From Melampsora larici-populina 98AG31 (Eukaryota; Basidiomycota; Pucciniomycetes; Pucciniales; Melampsoraceae), in NCBI RefSeq assembly GCF_000204055.1, contig NW_006768812.1, forward strand, positions 698,346-762,345: a stretch of 64,000 bases of DNA. The letters are read 5' to 3'. A program made the position numbers and the translations under genes. Below, in pieces: positions 1-12,157 of the stretch (the first letter of the stretch is position 1; each line of letters starts with the position of its first letter). The notes below the pieces were generated by a model. The model was not told the DNA's origin and did not search any database. It saw only the letters and a list, made by a program, of their open reading frames with translations.

Positions 1-598
1 ACCAGTGACAGCTTTGATGAAATGTATTCAGACGGACGCTTGATTATTACATTTTGTGAATCTTTGATGACACTGAATCACTTTATGCTTTATTAAGGGT
101 TTGCTATTATTTGATTTAGGAAGGCCTTCCACGTATTCTTGTGCTCTTAGTACTCGGCTTTAGCACCCTGGCAGAAGAAAGGTCCATGATTACATCATTG
201 GCCAGGACATGTATAACCCAACCATGGTGGAAAGGGTGATGTATTATGATCAGATGCTCAGATGATTCTCTATTCATATAAGAGGAGTGAGCAATTTCTG
301 ATGTTCAAGGGTTATGTATAGAAAATCTGGTTGATAAATTAGTTGATAAGAAAATATATGCTCATGATTTTGGACAATCTTTTGACTAGAATATTGCGAG
401 AATTGCAATAAGACGGGATCATGTGGAGAAGAATGATAAAAACTTGGAATGCAATTACATCAAGTACAACATAGATATTAATTGTTTAAATGGTGTGATA
501 GAACGGATCCATGTTCAGACCATCATCATCACAATCCCCATCCAGTAAACCTTTGCCATCACCTGCTGAAACTCCAAGGCCTTTTACATATATGTGAA

Positions 599-622
599 AG
601 GGTTAGGGGTTAGGGGTTGGGA
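599..622. repeat. Short interstitial telomere-like tract
   Basis: Two to three consecutive GGGGTTA-type units occur on the plus strand. They resemble the common fungal telomere unit TTAGGG. The tract is too short to imply a real telomere or a chromosome fusion. Confidence 0.3.
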
Positions 623-1663
623 ATTAGTTGTTTTATTCTATTAGTGTTTGTGTTTTCAAGATTCCATTGTTAGGTTAAATCATGTTCACGGTTTTCAACC
701 ATTGCCTCTTTCTTCAATTTTCCATCTATCATAGGTAATTGTGCTCATCCAAACCTTTATCAACAAGTCACTCTGCACTTTCATTGTTGGTTAATTTAGT
801 TTTTGTTTCCCTCCCTCCCTCCCTTCCTTGTAGTTTGGCATTTTCTTATTGTAGTGTTAGGCCACCACTAGGGTATCAGCTATTTTTCTCACACGGTAAC
901 TTGCTCAGGCCTCCTGGGTCTGTCCAGTGTTTCAGCAGATTAAACTCTAGTCTTTGAAACTACATAGAACTATTGTGTATAATTAATCTCTTCCGGAAAT
1001 TTTGTCAATCAACATGCAAGAAATCTTCTCCTGCGTGTTTCAAGTGACGGCAATAAACCTTGATCAATTAAGGTCTTCAGCATGCACACCAAAAGAAATT
1101 CCCATCAACTCATAAAAATGTTTTCTACCCCTAACTTGACTGAGTCCATCCTCAAAGTGCAGACATCCTCTGGATCCAGCAGAGGAGCAACTTACAACTT
1201 AAACCCAAATCCACACGTGATGAGAGTGCAAGATTACAGTTCTTTGGCTTTCTTGGATTCCATCTCCCTTCAACACTCCACCACCCACTATTTCAAAACT
1301 TCTGACAGAGCCATATTTCTCTGCTTTATCTTGTACATGTGGTTTCTGAAAACCTTGCATAATTATAGAAATCTGTAGCTTCAGAATGAATTTGAATCAA
1401 TGTAAATTTTGAAAGTTTTGATTGCACAACTGTGGTTCATATTTTTTTGCTGAGTGCTGGATTAATGCTGCTTTTTCATCAAAGTTTATTCTACATTTGT
1501 ATTGCTGGAGCTATCTACTAGTTGTTATCAAACCCCTACTACTGTTGTTGACAATTCCAATATTAGCTGTGTTCAAACCTAACCCGGTTGCACAAAAGCC
1601 TGGTCATCTTCTTGGCTGGAAGCTGTCAAGAGCTATTGATAGATACACAAGGTTACCAACAAA

Positions 1664-1774
1664 CACCGTGTCCCGGTAGTGTTTGCTCGTTGACAAGCGC
1701 GCACAACTTCCCTTTCTGCCTCAAAGGGAGTCGGAGTGCGCTCATTGCTGAGCAAACCCTACACGGACACGGTG
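1664..1774. mobile_element. 111-bp foldback MITE, copy 1
   Basis: The element starts with CACCGTGTCC and ends with GGACACGGTG. The inverted arms continue inward (GTTTGCTC against GAGCAAAC), so the whole unit can fold into a hairpin. The centre carries a GGGAGTC core. A second unit of exactly the same length, with similar sequence in the opposite orientation, lies at 46172-46282. The small size, self-complementarity and dispersed copies indicate a non-autonomous inverted-repeat element. No clear target-site duplication was seen, and the superfamily is not known. Confidence 0.7.
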
Positions 1775-2639
1775 AAAAACACAACTGGGTGTACCAGTAT
1801 TTTGTGTCAAACAGGTTAGGTTTCAACATGGCTATTGGTGATTGGACACAGAACTCCTGAGATTTGGTGTGTTTTCAAAAAGGTACGCCAATCCCAATTT
1901 TATCAATTTCTCTGAGTCAGAGGCGCGCCAGGCATGTTTTTCACATTGCACCCCCAACCTGGATTGGCTCTCACAAATTGATTTGACCCACATGAACATG
2001 TATGTATATGTAGTTGCAACAGGTTTGAATTTTTAGAGGCTCAGTAGTCCTATGCTTTTGGAAACATAAAAGAAGTTGTAAAAGTTGGAATACTTATACA
2101 GTAGAATCACAAAAGAGAGAAATAGAGACAGCTGGAATGGTGAATCTGGGTTGATAGGAAGAGAAAGGTTGTCCGGCGCTGCAAGACAATATCCAAAAGT
2201 TTTCTCATTTGATTGATTTGTGTGCAACAAAGGAAATTGGGATTTGAGGGATGTTCAGACTGGTTTGATTTTGTGGCTTATTAATCTTCTTAAATCCGGA
2301 TTCACCCCCCCAAAAGCCTTATACCCTGTCATGACGGCAAGGTTTTCAGCAATTTGGGTGAGTGAACACCAGGATCTCGCCGCTTCCCACTTACGACTCA
2401 CAGAAGTGCAGCCATGGGTAGCTTTGATTGATGAGAAATTATTGGCTCTCATCCCACGCTATTTATATCCTTTCCCTCCCACCTTTGGTGGCCAATATAT
2501 TTACGGAAAGCATCCACCTGTGGTGAGTGCTTTTAGCGCATGCTTGCTTTTAGAAATCCACATTTCAAAAGCAACAATCTCACCAATCCCGACATTTCCA
2601 ACTTCATTGCATTTGATTTTCTACAAGGCTGCTTTGAAA

Positions 2640-2840
2640 GCAGTCACAGTTTGCATCAAAATCATCAATTGCTCCGAGACAAATCATTATTGCCACATCA
2701 CTAATTTCTTCCATTGAAAAGCCTCACGTGGTCAATTGTTTCTGCTTTCATTGCATTCGCTTTTCTAAAAGCCTACCTCAAAAGCATCAGTCACGGCGAG
2801 GCAAGTCATTGTTCTCATGTGACTGATTTCTTTCATCAAA
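2640..2840. repeat. Imperfect tandem repeat, about 145 bp period
   Basis: Two adjacent stretches share the order AGTCAC, then (G)AGRCAARTCATT, then TGACTGATTTCTT-like text followed by CATCAAAA or CATTGAAAA. The similarity is imperfect and the boundaries are unclear. Confidence 0.35.
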
Positions 2841-3697
2841 AATTATCCAGTGAATTGTTTTTGTTATCAGGTGCAATCGGTGACATGCTTTTGAAAATGG
2901 TGATCTAAGCACCAAGCTTCTTTTTTCAATTCAGGAAGCATCTCCTTCCTCATCAAATCGCACATCCTGCCTTTCTACATGTGTCGGTTTCCACTCATGA
3001 TCGTATGTCTTCCCCAAACCATCCGTAACATAACAAGTCAAACTTTCATTTGCTATTTAATCTCGAAGCGGAGCTCTCACTTGCTATTCAATCGCGAAGT
3101 GGAACTTCACATTTGGACTCAAAAGTGTGCTCACACAGTCCAAAAGCACATTGTTACATAGATGACAGCAAAGACGGATGTAACAAAGAGCGAAATCAAA
3201 TATTGGTGTTCATGTTACCTTTATACCTGTATTTGATTTCTTAAAAAGATTCCGATCAAATCACTTCTTCATCTTCTAATCTAGATGATGATGATTTAGA
3301 AGATGATGAAGAAGATGAAGAAGAGATAGATTTGTTTGGAGATGTTGATCAACTTTCATTTTTTGAAATCATCAACAAATTTTTAATTATCATAACATTC
3401 ATGATCCAACTCCTCTCCATAACCATCAATCTGATACTCCGTTCTCTTTCCTACCACCTTCACCCTCTCAACATTCATGAACCACAAATTGACCACAACA
3501 CCAGATTATTTCAACTCAATTAAATTCAACTCTTAATCATGTTTGAGTCTATTCGATATTGAATCATCAGTCAGACAGATGTTTTGAAATCCTTTTTTTC
3601 TCGCAGATTGACTTTCTAATCAACAAGCATTTTATTCAAGAGAATAATATTGACTTTATTTGATCATCAAAGTAAAAATCAATATTCACCTTCCACT

Positions 3698-3757
3698 TTC
3701 CAACAACAAATCACAAAAGCATTCCAACAACAAATCACAAAAGCATTCCAACAATCC
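3698..3757. repeat. 24-bp direct tandem repeat
   Basis: The 24-bp unit at 3698-3721 is repeated exactly at 3722-3745. A partial third unit starts at 3746. It lies in non-coding DNA. Confidence 0.85.
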
Positions 3758-6700
3758 AAGAGAATTGCCACCATATATAACCATACTAAACTAATATGTA
3801 ATTGATCAAAGACAACATCAACAACAACTATCACAAGATCACTCTCAATCAACCATTGCAACACCAGCTACTACTACTACAATATATCACTCCAACCCAC
3901 ACCAGATGTGTTTTTTAGTCATCGATATTGAATGGCTTTGGTAAGTACTTGAGAATTTTCATCAAGTTCAGGCCCAATTTGTGGTGTAGTTGATGCAGGT
4001 AAATGATTTGCTCTCCAAGGAAATCATAACAAGAGATCCCACTTTGAACCTCAATACTTGACTCTAGGTTTCATAATAGGTCCAACACTATAAAATGCCT
4101 CTGATGACAATTTATTAACTTGACCTTTAAAAGGAAGAGAATGCAACTCTAGGAATCTTCCCTTGCGCAGTAGGTTCATATTATCTTATGCTGCCTAAAG
4201 AGGCCAGTGAGCAAGAGGGTACACACAGGTGGATGAAGATATGTGCTGTTACAAAGTAACCACTGTTGAAATACAGTTTCCTAATCCACAATTGCTGCTG
4301 TGAGAGTCTTGAAAGGATTCCCCAAAGAGGAGAGAGCATGATGTAGATTTAACAACTTGGCCAATGCATATGGAAAACAAAGAAACTTGAAGTGTAGGAT
4401 CCTGAAACAGAAGAGGGCAAGAAATATGCCTATCCTGTCAATGGGTGTGGTCTAGAATGCAGTCTCACGTGTGTCAGGAACAGTTATCAAAATTACAAGT
4501 CAAATTTGATGCCTTGATGGCAGCTCTGTTGGAGCTCAAGAAGGCAACCTGTGTATACAATGCATCATGATTGTTTCATTGAGGGATGGACATGGCTGGC
4601 CTAAATATCACATTGGGTGTATGAGCATTGGCAATTGTGGTATTAATGCACCAAAATATTGTAAGACGTGAGGGGGAATAGAAATTAAAGGGTTTGAGGG
4701 AAGACAGACTATGAATAATTCAATCATATGATAGGGCCAGGAAGCTGCAGCACTGGTTCAACCGCATATAGAGAGCTAAGGAGAGCATAACTGAGATCAA
4801 CCACACTGCCTGCAATACTTCATTCACATTAGAAATGCATCAACTAATATATATTGTGAGCATCAGACCCTTACTATTTGGCATCCATATTAATTTGAGT
4901 CTGATTTTGATCTTTTTGTTCTACAGCCTGCTCAACATCATACCATGGTATAAAGGTATACAGTCAATCTAGATTAGCTTGGCCAATCGAGAATTTTTAT
5001 TTTTATTTTCAGACGTATACAGGCCAATACAGGCCATTTTATAAGCATACATAGCCTTCAACTGCGACACCACATTCAGTTGAATGGGCCCGTTTTGACG
5101 ATTCAAGCTTCTGACTGATCAGCATCTATCAGCATCAATCCATTCCGTCCAAACCCATCCTTAAATCACTTGAATCCTCTTTACCTCGTCACTAACTATC
5201 CTTTGAAAATTGTGCATATCATCTAGGCTTTCATCCCGCGATCCAACCACCCTTTCGATCTCGGCTGTAACAACTCGGCTTTGACTCAAGTAAGCTCTTT
5301 GAATATTGTTCTCATATTGCGATCGATCATCTGATCTTTGAATATCTTCCTTGTCTGTCCAATCGGTCCAATGTCCTGGTCCATTCATCAGATATCTCCA
5401 AGCTCATCGACTCAATTCCCTATCTTATTACCAATTCAGGGTGTGTATTTTCTTTGACTTAAGTCCTGTTCACCGACTAAACCCCCGCTAATTGAAATGT
5501 TACATTTCTTTGGACTCCCTTCTGCCTGTCAACTCAAGCCCTGGTCTTTGGTTTAGACACTCTAGAGTAATTTGGGGATCCAGCAATCTAATAGATCCAA
5601 TCCAGCGGCGAGGATCGATCTTGTTTTATTGCAAATCATCAGTAAGAGGCTACTTACCCAGTCTGTGGATCTCATTATATTGTTTTTTCTTGCTATCCGA
5701 TTTCGCTGTGCTTCTCGAGAAAAAATCAGTGTCTTATCTGTATATAGGAATTTTGTACCTGTCATCCCAATGCTCAATCAATTCAATAACATGGACTGTT
5801 TACTGTCATCATCCTCAGGTCTAGTTGATATAATTTCTGGGCTTTTTCTGTCGCCTATGAGTTCATTAGGCCCACAGTCTCAGAATGCACAAACCTCTTG
5901 CAAATGCTTAAAGACTTGCACTGTACTTTCTTACTTTGCGGTCATGAAGAACTGTCTTATTTCCTTTTCAGTAGGACCTGAGATCATACTTGGTGGTTGC
6001 TGGCTTCCTTGCATACTCCAGTGTGGAGTACACGATCTATGACTTGATCTAAGAACTGTTGGCACTCTGCCTATCTGTGACCATGATCATTGCACATGAT
6101 CTCCTCACTTTCTGGCATGGTATCAATGGATTTGGAAAGCGATTGAAGCACCACATGAAGAGACTGTATCCCAATGGCAAGCTGAGGCTAGATGAGATAC
6201 AAGCAGAATGAACATTGAGACAATGGATTTGATCTGATGTGACAGATTCAAAGCTAAGGAAGATAAATAAGAAGGGAACGATTGAGTTAGTCAACAAATG
6301 GCCAGAGCTTAACAGTTGAATTTACGAGTTGGATCTGGAGCCTAAAGAAGGGATTCAAAAGTGAGAACACGGGCTAAAGACAGCCCTTCACTTGCATCAA
6401 AGCCAAGATTTCAAAACCAATAGACTCAAATAGACATAGAGGGTTGAATCGAAGACGCAGAGGGCCAAATCGAAGCTTAGAGGTCTGAATTGAAGTAAAG
6501 AGATTGAATTCAAAGCCTAGAAGACAAGGTCAAGCTCACACTAGAGGTCCTTGGCTGAAATGGAATATGGGATCGATGCGTGTAGGATGAAAGTACGGTG
6601 CTGAAGGTTCATAATAGTGAAGCGCTGTTGACTGTGGTCAGCAGTGGTTGGTCTGACTCATGACCAGACAAACATAAGCATATGAATCATATGTTTATGC

Positions 6701-7250
6701 TTATAGATTTACCTGTATTGCTGTAAAAAATAAATAAATAAAATCTGCTCGGACAAGCTAATCTAGATTGACTGTAGGATGGAACAACATATGTAATCAC
6801 AATACCAGACTGGTTGAAAAACAATTGATTGTGAAAGTGTTGGAGAGGGCAATAGAACTCAAGTAACGGGTAGAATAAAAGTCCAAATCTAGCTGACATA
6901 CATCTGCCTGGAGAGGCGGAAGGGAGTCCTGGCTCAAATTTAAAAAAGGCACTCTATGGATATTAAACTCCAGGGCAAAGTATACTTGCACGTTGCTGCT
7001 GTAAGGGACCCCACATGTGAAACTGATGATAGTGTGTGGCAACAAGTGAATGTGTGTAACCTAACAGTGCCAAATTGGTAACTGTAAGCTATGTAATCAT
7101 TAAAATTCTGTTTTGTTAAACCCACGATTCAGTCTCCTGTCTATTCCCTGTTAATGGGATTGAGTTGTTGGACGTGAGTGTTTGATTCTGAACATTTGTA
7201 GTTTAGCGGGCGGGCCCGCCTATGCCCTAGTTGATATGGTGTGTGCTGTG

Positions 7251-7542
7251 TGTGATAGGTGCCTTCAAACCAGGGAAAAGTTGAAAAGTTGAAAAGAAAA
7301 ATTGGGAACTGTGTAATTACAATACAAGCAATATAACACTGTAGTGAAATCATAGTTTTTCATTACACGCCTTTTTGCTGCTTCAAAACTGTGAAGCCCT
7401 ATGAGGGAGGCCCCCTCCAAATACAAAGTCTAACTTTGTGATTGCACTACAGCGTTGTATCGCTTGTATTGTAATTACACGGTTCCCAATTTTTCTGTTC
7501 AACTTTTCAACTTTTCCCTAGTTTGAAGGCACCTATCTCACA
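7251..7542. mobile_element. Inverted-repeat element of about 290 bp
   Basis: The left arm (7251-7350) begins TGTGATAGGTGCCTTCAAAC. The right arm (7436-7542) is its near-perfect reverse complement and ends AAGGCACCTATCTCACA. Arms of about 100 bp flank a central segment of about 85 bp. Shared internal blocks include the AAAAGTTGAAAAGTTGAA run and the TTGTAATTACAC block. It has no coding capacity, so it is a MITE-like element of unassigned superfamily. Confidence 0.75.
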
Positions 7543-8059
7543 TCACAGCTTCCTTACCATATACAGAATGTTCAGTGCAATTGCAAACTCTACATATTTA
7601 GAATTCTTGTGATGAAGACAGGGTGGTGGCAATTGTTTGGCCAAGCATAAGGGGCTCACAATTATTGCTTCTTTGCAGGTTCAATCAACAAGAAGATTTT
7701 TTCAGCTGAGAGGTTACTTGTGCCCTTGACTCCAGTGCCTGCGCACTTTTATATGTACGAGAAAGCAGTATATATATTTATCTTTGTTTTGCAATGTGCT
7801 CTTCATGCTACAGTGGTCCACCAAGCTCAGAGGAGATGTTGATGAAAGATAAAGATACACTGTAAAGTCTGTATCATGAACATTTTTGATTGTCAACTTG
7901 AGCTTTCTTAATTGGCCAGTAAAAAAACTTCAGTAATCAAGTCAAGAGGTCCGCAGGTCCATCATTGGAAACCATATAAATGATACCCCCTTGCCGGGCT
8001 TGCTGAGTGAGTTCCTGGTCACCCTCTCCTGTTTACACCACAGAGAAACACATCTTTCC

Positions 8060-8998
8060 TGACTAAGCAAATTTCTTTATCCCTCATTGCCACTGATATA
8101 TGACTTTGCCGAGGACGAAAACAAAGCAATATCCTTGACTCCTTACCAGAGGGCTAGCAATGCTGCAAGTGAAGGAGGTTCAGCTGACTTGCTCAACAAT
8201 AAAGAAACCTATCTCGTTTTTTGAAGACTCCGTTCATGGCTCTATCGCCCAAGGGAGCAAGAGAAGCAATCCTCCAGGGTTCAGCCTCTACTCCAGGTGA
8301 TCTGACAGCTACCCGTTTGGATCGAGCTATTCGGGGTGTTGAGCAAAAGTTATCAAGCAAAGAGATCTTGCCGGAGCCTTTTCTTTTCTCTCCATCCCCT
8401 TTATTTCAGCCTCCACAGATAAGTGGTTAAGGCGTGTGGTCTCTTTCTGATCATTTGATGATATAGACATCACTCTGACTCTTTCCACGTGCACATCCCT
8501 CCGCCATGGAATAACCGCCGAGAGGAGAACGAAACAACCCAGTTAAGTCGAGGCGTGCTTAGCTCGTACAACATGCATGACTTCGGACCAAATCTCACTC
8601 CTGATCACTCTCTGGCTATCATATTCCTTGCAATCCCCGTCAACCATTGAAAACATGCAGACTCCAACCGATTCCAGTTGTGCTATAGCCCTGGAGGAGC
8701 AGAGTTGCTTTCCAAGTCCAATCGCACATGGATCCATACCCTTTCCAACTACTCGGGGTACTATGCCTAGGGTGACGAGATATGACTCATTTGGCCCTGA
8801 TCAGATTGGACGCGGACGTGGGGAAAGCAAAGGGCATCGTCGACCAGCATTCCGGATGATGGACAGTTTAAACTCATTCTTAAAACTATGTGAAAGACGT
8901 GGAATTCCAGCTGGCGATGATGACAGTATGTAACATTGGATGAAGAAAGCCTTTTGGGGTATGATAACTCGATGGGATTATTCTATCACGCCTACTGA
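8060..8998 (+). pseudogene. Decayed first copy of the three-member tandem gene family
   Basis: Three blocks match the intact paralogs downstream. At 8092-8150 the frame reads IYDFAEDENKAISLTPY, matching IIYEFADDEANEAIFLTPY of exon 4. At 8221-8430 there is an exon 5 remnant with LDRAIRG (intact copy: LGRTIRG). At 8577-8936 there is an exon 6 remnant with HGSIPFPT and RMMDSLNSFLKLCERRG. A stop follows GDDDSM at 8934-8936, and the homologous tail (MGLFYHAY) continues in another frame to the stop at 8996-8998. Exons 1-3 were not found. The copy is therefore truncated and frameshifted, and it precedes two intact copies in the same orientation. Confidence 0.75.
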
Positions 8999-8999
8999 C

Positions 9000-9836
9000 T
9001 GATCACATTCCTTGTGCTTCTCTTTCCCTTGATCATCACAGGATTGTTTGTCGTGAGCTCGTTCAGTACTTACGAGGACCTCATGCTCTTCTTTTTGATC
9101 ATTTGGATTTCAAGTTTGCGCCGTTTTGTTTTCTTGGTCACGTTTCTTGTCATCAATATGAGCTCCTGCTTGCCCTTGTCTTGTAACTTGCGGTCCTTTG
9201 CCGGCCTGAGAAATGAGCAACTCCTACCGCATGCAATACAAAATTTCGATTCGGCGATGGCCCACGGAAGTGGCACTGTGACCCGCAAGGTGCGCGAGGT
9301 AGGCTCTTGACCCAACACACTTAAAGGCACATCACGAAAGCGAAATGCATTCAAGTACTCGAGCGTTGAAGGCCAGTCACGGATGACCTTTCAGCCATCT
9401 ATTATATACCACATGACCAACACTCATCCTAGGCACGGCGATTTCGAATACGAGCTTTCAATTGCGCTGAGTATTCAAAGGGCCGAGATTGATATATTGG
9501 TGCCTTGTGCCACGGTACGGTCGACCAAGGCCAGAAAAGCTGTCGATGGCGGATCGAGAGGAACGTTCTACCATGAACATCCAATAATTAAACGTGTGAT
9601 GAGGAAGTATGCAGACGGCCGGTCCATCAGAGAATGGCATCGGAAGCGTATAAATCATGCTTCCCTCACGCTCATGCTCAATGAACATCCTTCCTCTTCC
9701 AACATTATCAACGCACACATCTTCTTACTATCAAACTTACTTCCTCATCACAACTTGAACACTTGAGCTTTTGATACCTGTCAACATCGATTACTTCTCT
9801 CACCCACTCCTAGTCTACGCGCAACCTCATTGCAAC
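9000..9836. other. Intergenic DNA with duplicated promoter segment
   Basis: No recognisable gene lies here; the overlapping open frames on both strands at 9383-9766 show no known motif. The last part, about 9700-9780, contains ACGCACACATCTTCTTACTA. It is repeated with few changes at about 12027-12050, upstream of the next paralog, so the duplication unit included the promoter. Confidence 0.5.
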
Positions 9837-11310
9837 ATGTCTAAATCTGCTTTGCAACCTGCTACTAGTCGGTCCAAGATTGCTTCCGTGCTTAGCAAGT
9901 TAGCACCGAAGTCCCGAAACCAAGCTTCAAAAACCTTGGCACCTAAAACTGAGGTGAGTTTGAATTCGCTTTGTCATTTTTCGATTTTTTTTTCAGTATA
10001 TCAACGTCTTTTCTCTTTTCGTCTTTAGGTCAACCAACAGTCCTCCTGGGCTAAAACCGAACTGGATGTAAGTTTTTGTCCTTTCTAGTGGACTGCATCA
10101 CCTATCAGATGACTTACCATGCATTTTCCGCCATAGGTAACCTCCATCCTAGGACACCCGATGTCCTCCACCTTAAGAATTTTCAATGCCCAAAGATCAG
10201 TATGTGCATTTTCCTTCCACTCACATTGATGCCACAGTTCTGACTCTGCAAGTCGATTTTGTCTGTTCTATCTTCCCTTACAGAACAAGGCACCTATCAG
10301 GGAACCCGCCGGCTTTCCGATCAACCAAAACTTCTCACAGCGGATTATATATGAATTTGCCGATGATGAGGCAAATGAAGCGATATTCTTGACTCCTTAC
10401 ATGAGGCCCAGCCATGTTGTAAGGCAACCAGTTTTGGATTCCTTACTCTACCAACACTAAAATCTATCTCAATGTTTTCTTTCCCAGTTTCAACCCTTGG
10501 CATCATCACCCAAGGAAGAAGAACATGTCACCCCCAAGGATTCCACCACCAATGAACGCGATATGCCAAGTTTCCTCTTGGGCCGTACTATCCGGGGGTT
10601 CTCAACTTGGCGTCAATCTAGCAAGCGAGTGGAAGTCAAAGAAAACTTACCAGTCAAAGAGGTGATGCCGGTCAGCGTTTTATATCATGTTCTTCCGTTT
10701 TCTCTCATATAACTGACTCACTCTTTTCCTTCCTTTTCTTTCTCTTGCTCATTGGATGATACAGAGGTCGCATTCAGATGTTTCACGTGTTGAGTGCCCA
10801 TCCATGGACTTGCCTACGAAAGAAACGCCCACAGAAGTCAAGGCCTGCTCTCCCCATACGCCATACTCCTACAAATCAACCAGTCAAAACTTCAACCTGA
10901 TAACTCCTGGGTTGTCACACTCTTCCAAAACGCCGTCAACTGTCGCAGGTATCCTGACTCCTGCCGATTCCGCTAGGGTCGCTTTGCAAGACGATACGTA
11001 CTTTCCAATTCCCAACGCACACTCATTCATCCCTTTCCCGACCAGTCCAAGTCCTGTACCTACCTCCAGTAACATGCCAGCAAACAATCCACTTCTTCCG
11101 GACCAGGTTGGAAGTGTTTCACGATCATCATCTTATGAAGTTCAACCTAGTAAAGGTTATCGTCCACTAGGATCAGAAATGATGGAGACATTAGCTTTCC
11201 TATCACGATTATGTGCAAGGCCCGAAGTGTTAGCAGGTGACGGAGAAAGTATACTCGATGGAGAAAATGATGATGATGATTCGATGGCTCCATTCTATCA
11301 CGCATTATAA
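9837..11310 (+). CDS. Tandem-family protein A, six exons, unknown function
   Basis: Model: exons 9837-9953, 10029-10067, 10137-10199, 10284-10418, 10488-10670 and 10765-11310; all introns are phase 0 with GT-AG ends, giving 360 aa. The N-terminus is basic (residues 1-36, many Lys/Arg/Ser) with no signal peptide or membrane segment. Exon 4 carries REPAGFP and an acidic stretch ending FLTPYMRPSHV. Exon 6 is rich in Ser/Pro/Thr, contains HSFIPFPTSPSP, and ends with a block YRPLGSEMMETL, LAGDGES and an Asp/Glu run. I do not recognise the family. The paralog at 12158-13601 has the same exon architecture, and the conserved blocks are the same ones preserved in the decayed copy at 8060-8998. The basic head, low-complexity middle and absence of a secretion signal suggest an intracellular, perhaps regulatory protein; that is only inference. 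Confidence 0.8.
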
Positions 11311-11853
11311 TCAATTGTACCAGCTTTGTGTTTGTGTTTCTTTTGGTTGTCGATTTCGTCTTCACTCATGTCGTTAGTTAAGCCATTTTGTTCCAAGGTT
11401 GAATTTCATTTTCCTTTACCTATGTCACATCTACCTCCTCATCTAATATACCCCTACTGTCCTGCCCGAATTGTTCCCCTGGGTTTGTATGTATCACAAG
11501 CCAAAGCGCAAAGATTTGAGAACATACATAACTTTGAGAGCTGCGAAACGAAACAACCACAACCCGGGGCAGCGTCTAACTTGACTTCGGTTGAAATTTC
11601 GTCACGGCACTTTCCAAAAAGATCAAAATTCCGAACAAACAAAATCAAAATTTCACGCGTAATTGCACATTATGTTTGTAGCGTCAAGGAACTCAAAGTT
11701 GTGTATACTTTGCCGTACACATATACATACTTTTCTTTTTCTTTTTTCACAACTACACACGACCAGGGCAAACTATGTTTTTGGGTACTTATCATGAGCT
11801 TCAATCCAAAAACATACTTTTTCCGGGGCGTGTCGAGTTGCCAAAAAAAACTA

Positions 11854-11950
11854 TATACAGTCATTTAAGAAAAGCTTGCCCTAAATTGCCCGCAAAACTC
11901 GAGCGAATTGGCGGGGAATTTGGGGCAAGCTTTTCTTAAATGACTGTATA
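11854..11950. mobile_element. 97-bp foldback MITE with CAGT ends (mariner-like), copy 1
   Basis: The element begins TATACAGTCATTTAAG and ends with the exact reverse complement. The inverted arms (through AAAAGCTTGCCC) are about 30 bp long, and the centre has CGCAAAACTCGAGC. The TA/TATA flanks and CAGT termini resemble Tc1/mariner/pogo-type non-autonomous elements, by general knowledge of those ends. A related element in inverse orientation lies at 18765-18854. It sits between the two intact tandem paralogs. Confidence 0.75.
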
Positions 11951-12157
11951 TCGGAAAGCGGAAGAATGCATCCCTCAGCGCCCCTGTTGATCGAACTCCT
12001 CATCCTTATACTCATATAACCTTATCGACGCACACATTTTCTTACTATCAAAAAAATTTCGCCTTCCCAACTTTACCACTCAGCATTCTTGATACTTGAG
12101 CATTCTTGATACTTGTCACTGGCAGCAATCATCACTCAGCTAATATCTCATCACGAC

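Larger units (their letters stand above)
1..8050. other. Gene-poor repeat-rich stretch
   Basis: No gene could be recognised. Open frames here are short and lack family motifs. The stretch holds a foldback element at 1664-1774, imperfect tandem repeats near 2640-2840, a 24-bp tandem repeat at 3698-3757, an acidic coding-like fragment at 3283-3345 (Asp/Glu-rich, plus strand), a 75-codon minus-strand frame at 5161-5388 of unknown meaning, and an inverted-repeat element at 7251-7542. A short telomere-like tract lies at 599-622. Overall it reads as old transposon debris. Confidence 0.5.

Noticed and set aside
9383..9766. 127-codon plus-strand frame, and an 86-codon minus-strand frame over the same DNA, as genes
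   Set aside because: The two overlap and neither shows a known domain; the 3' part is promoter sequence shared with the downstream paralog.
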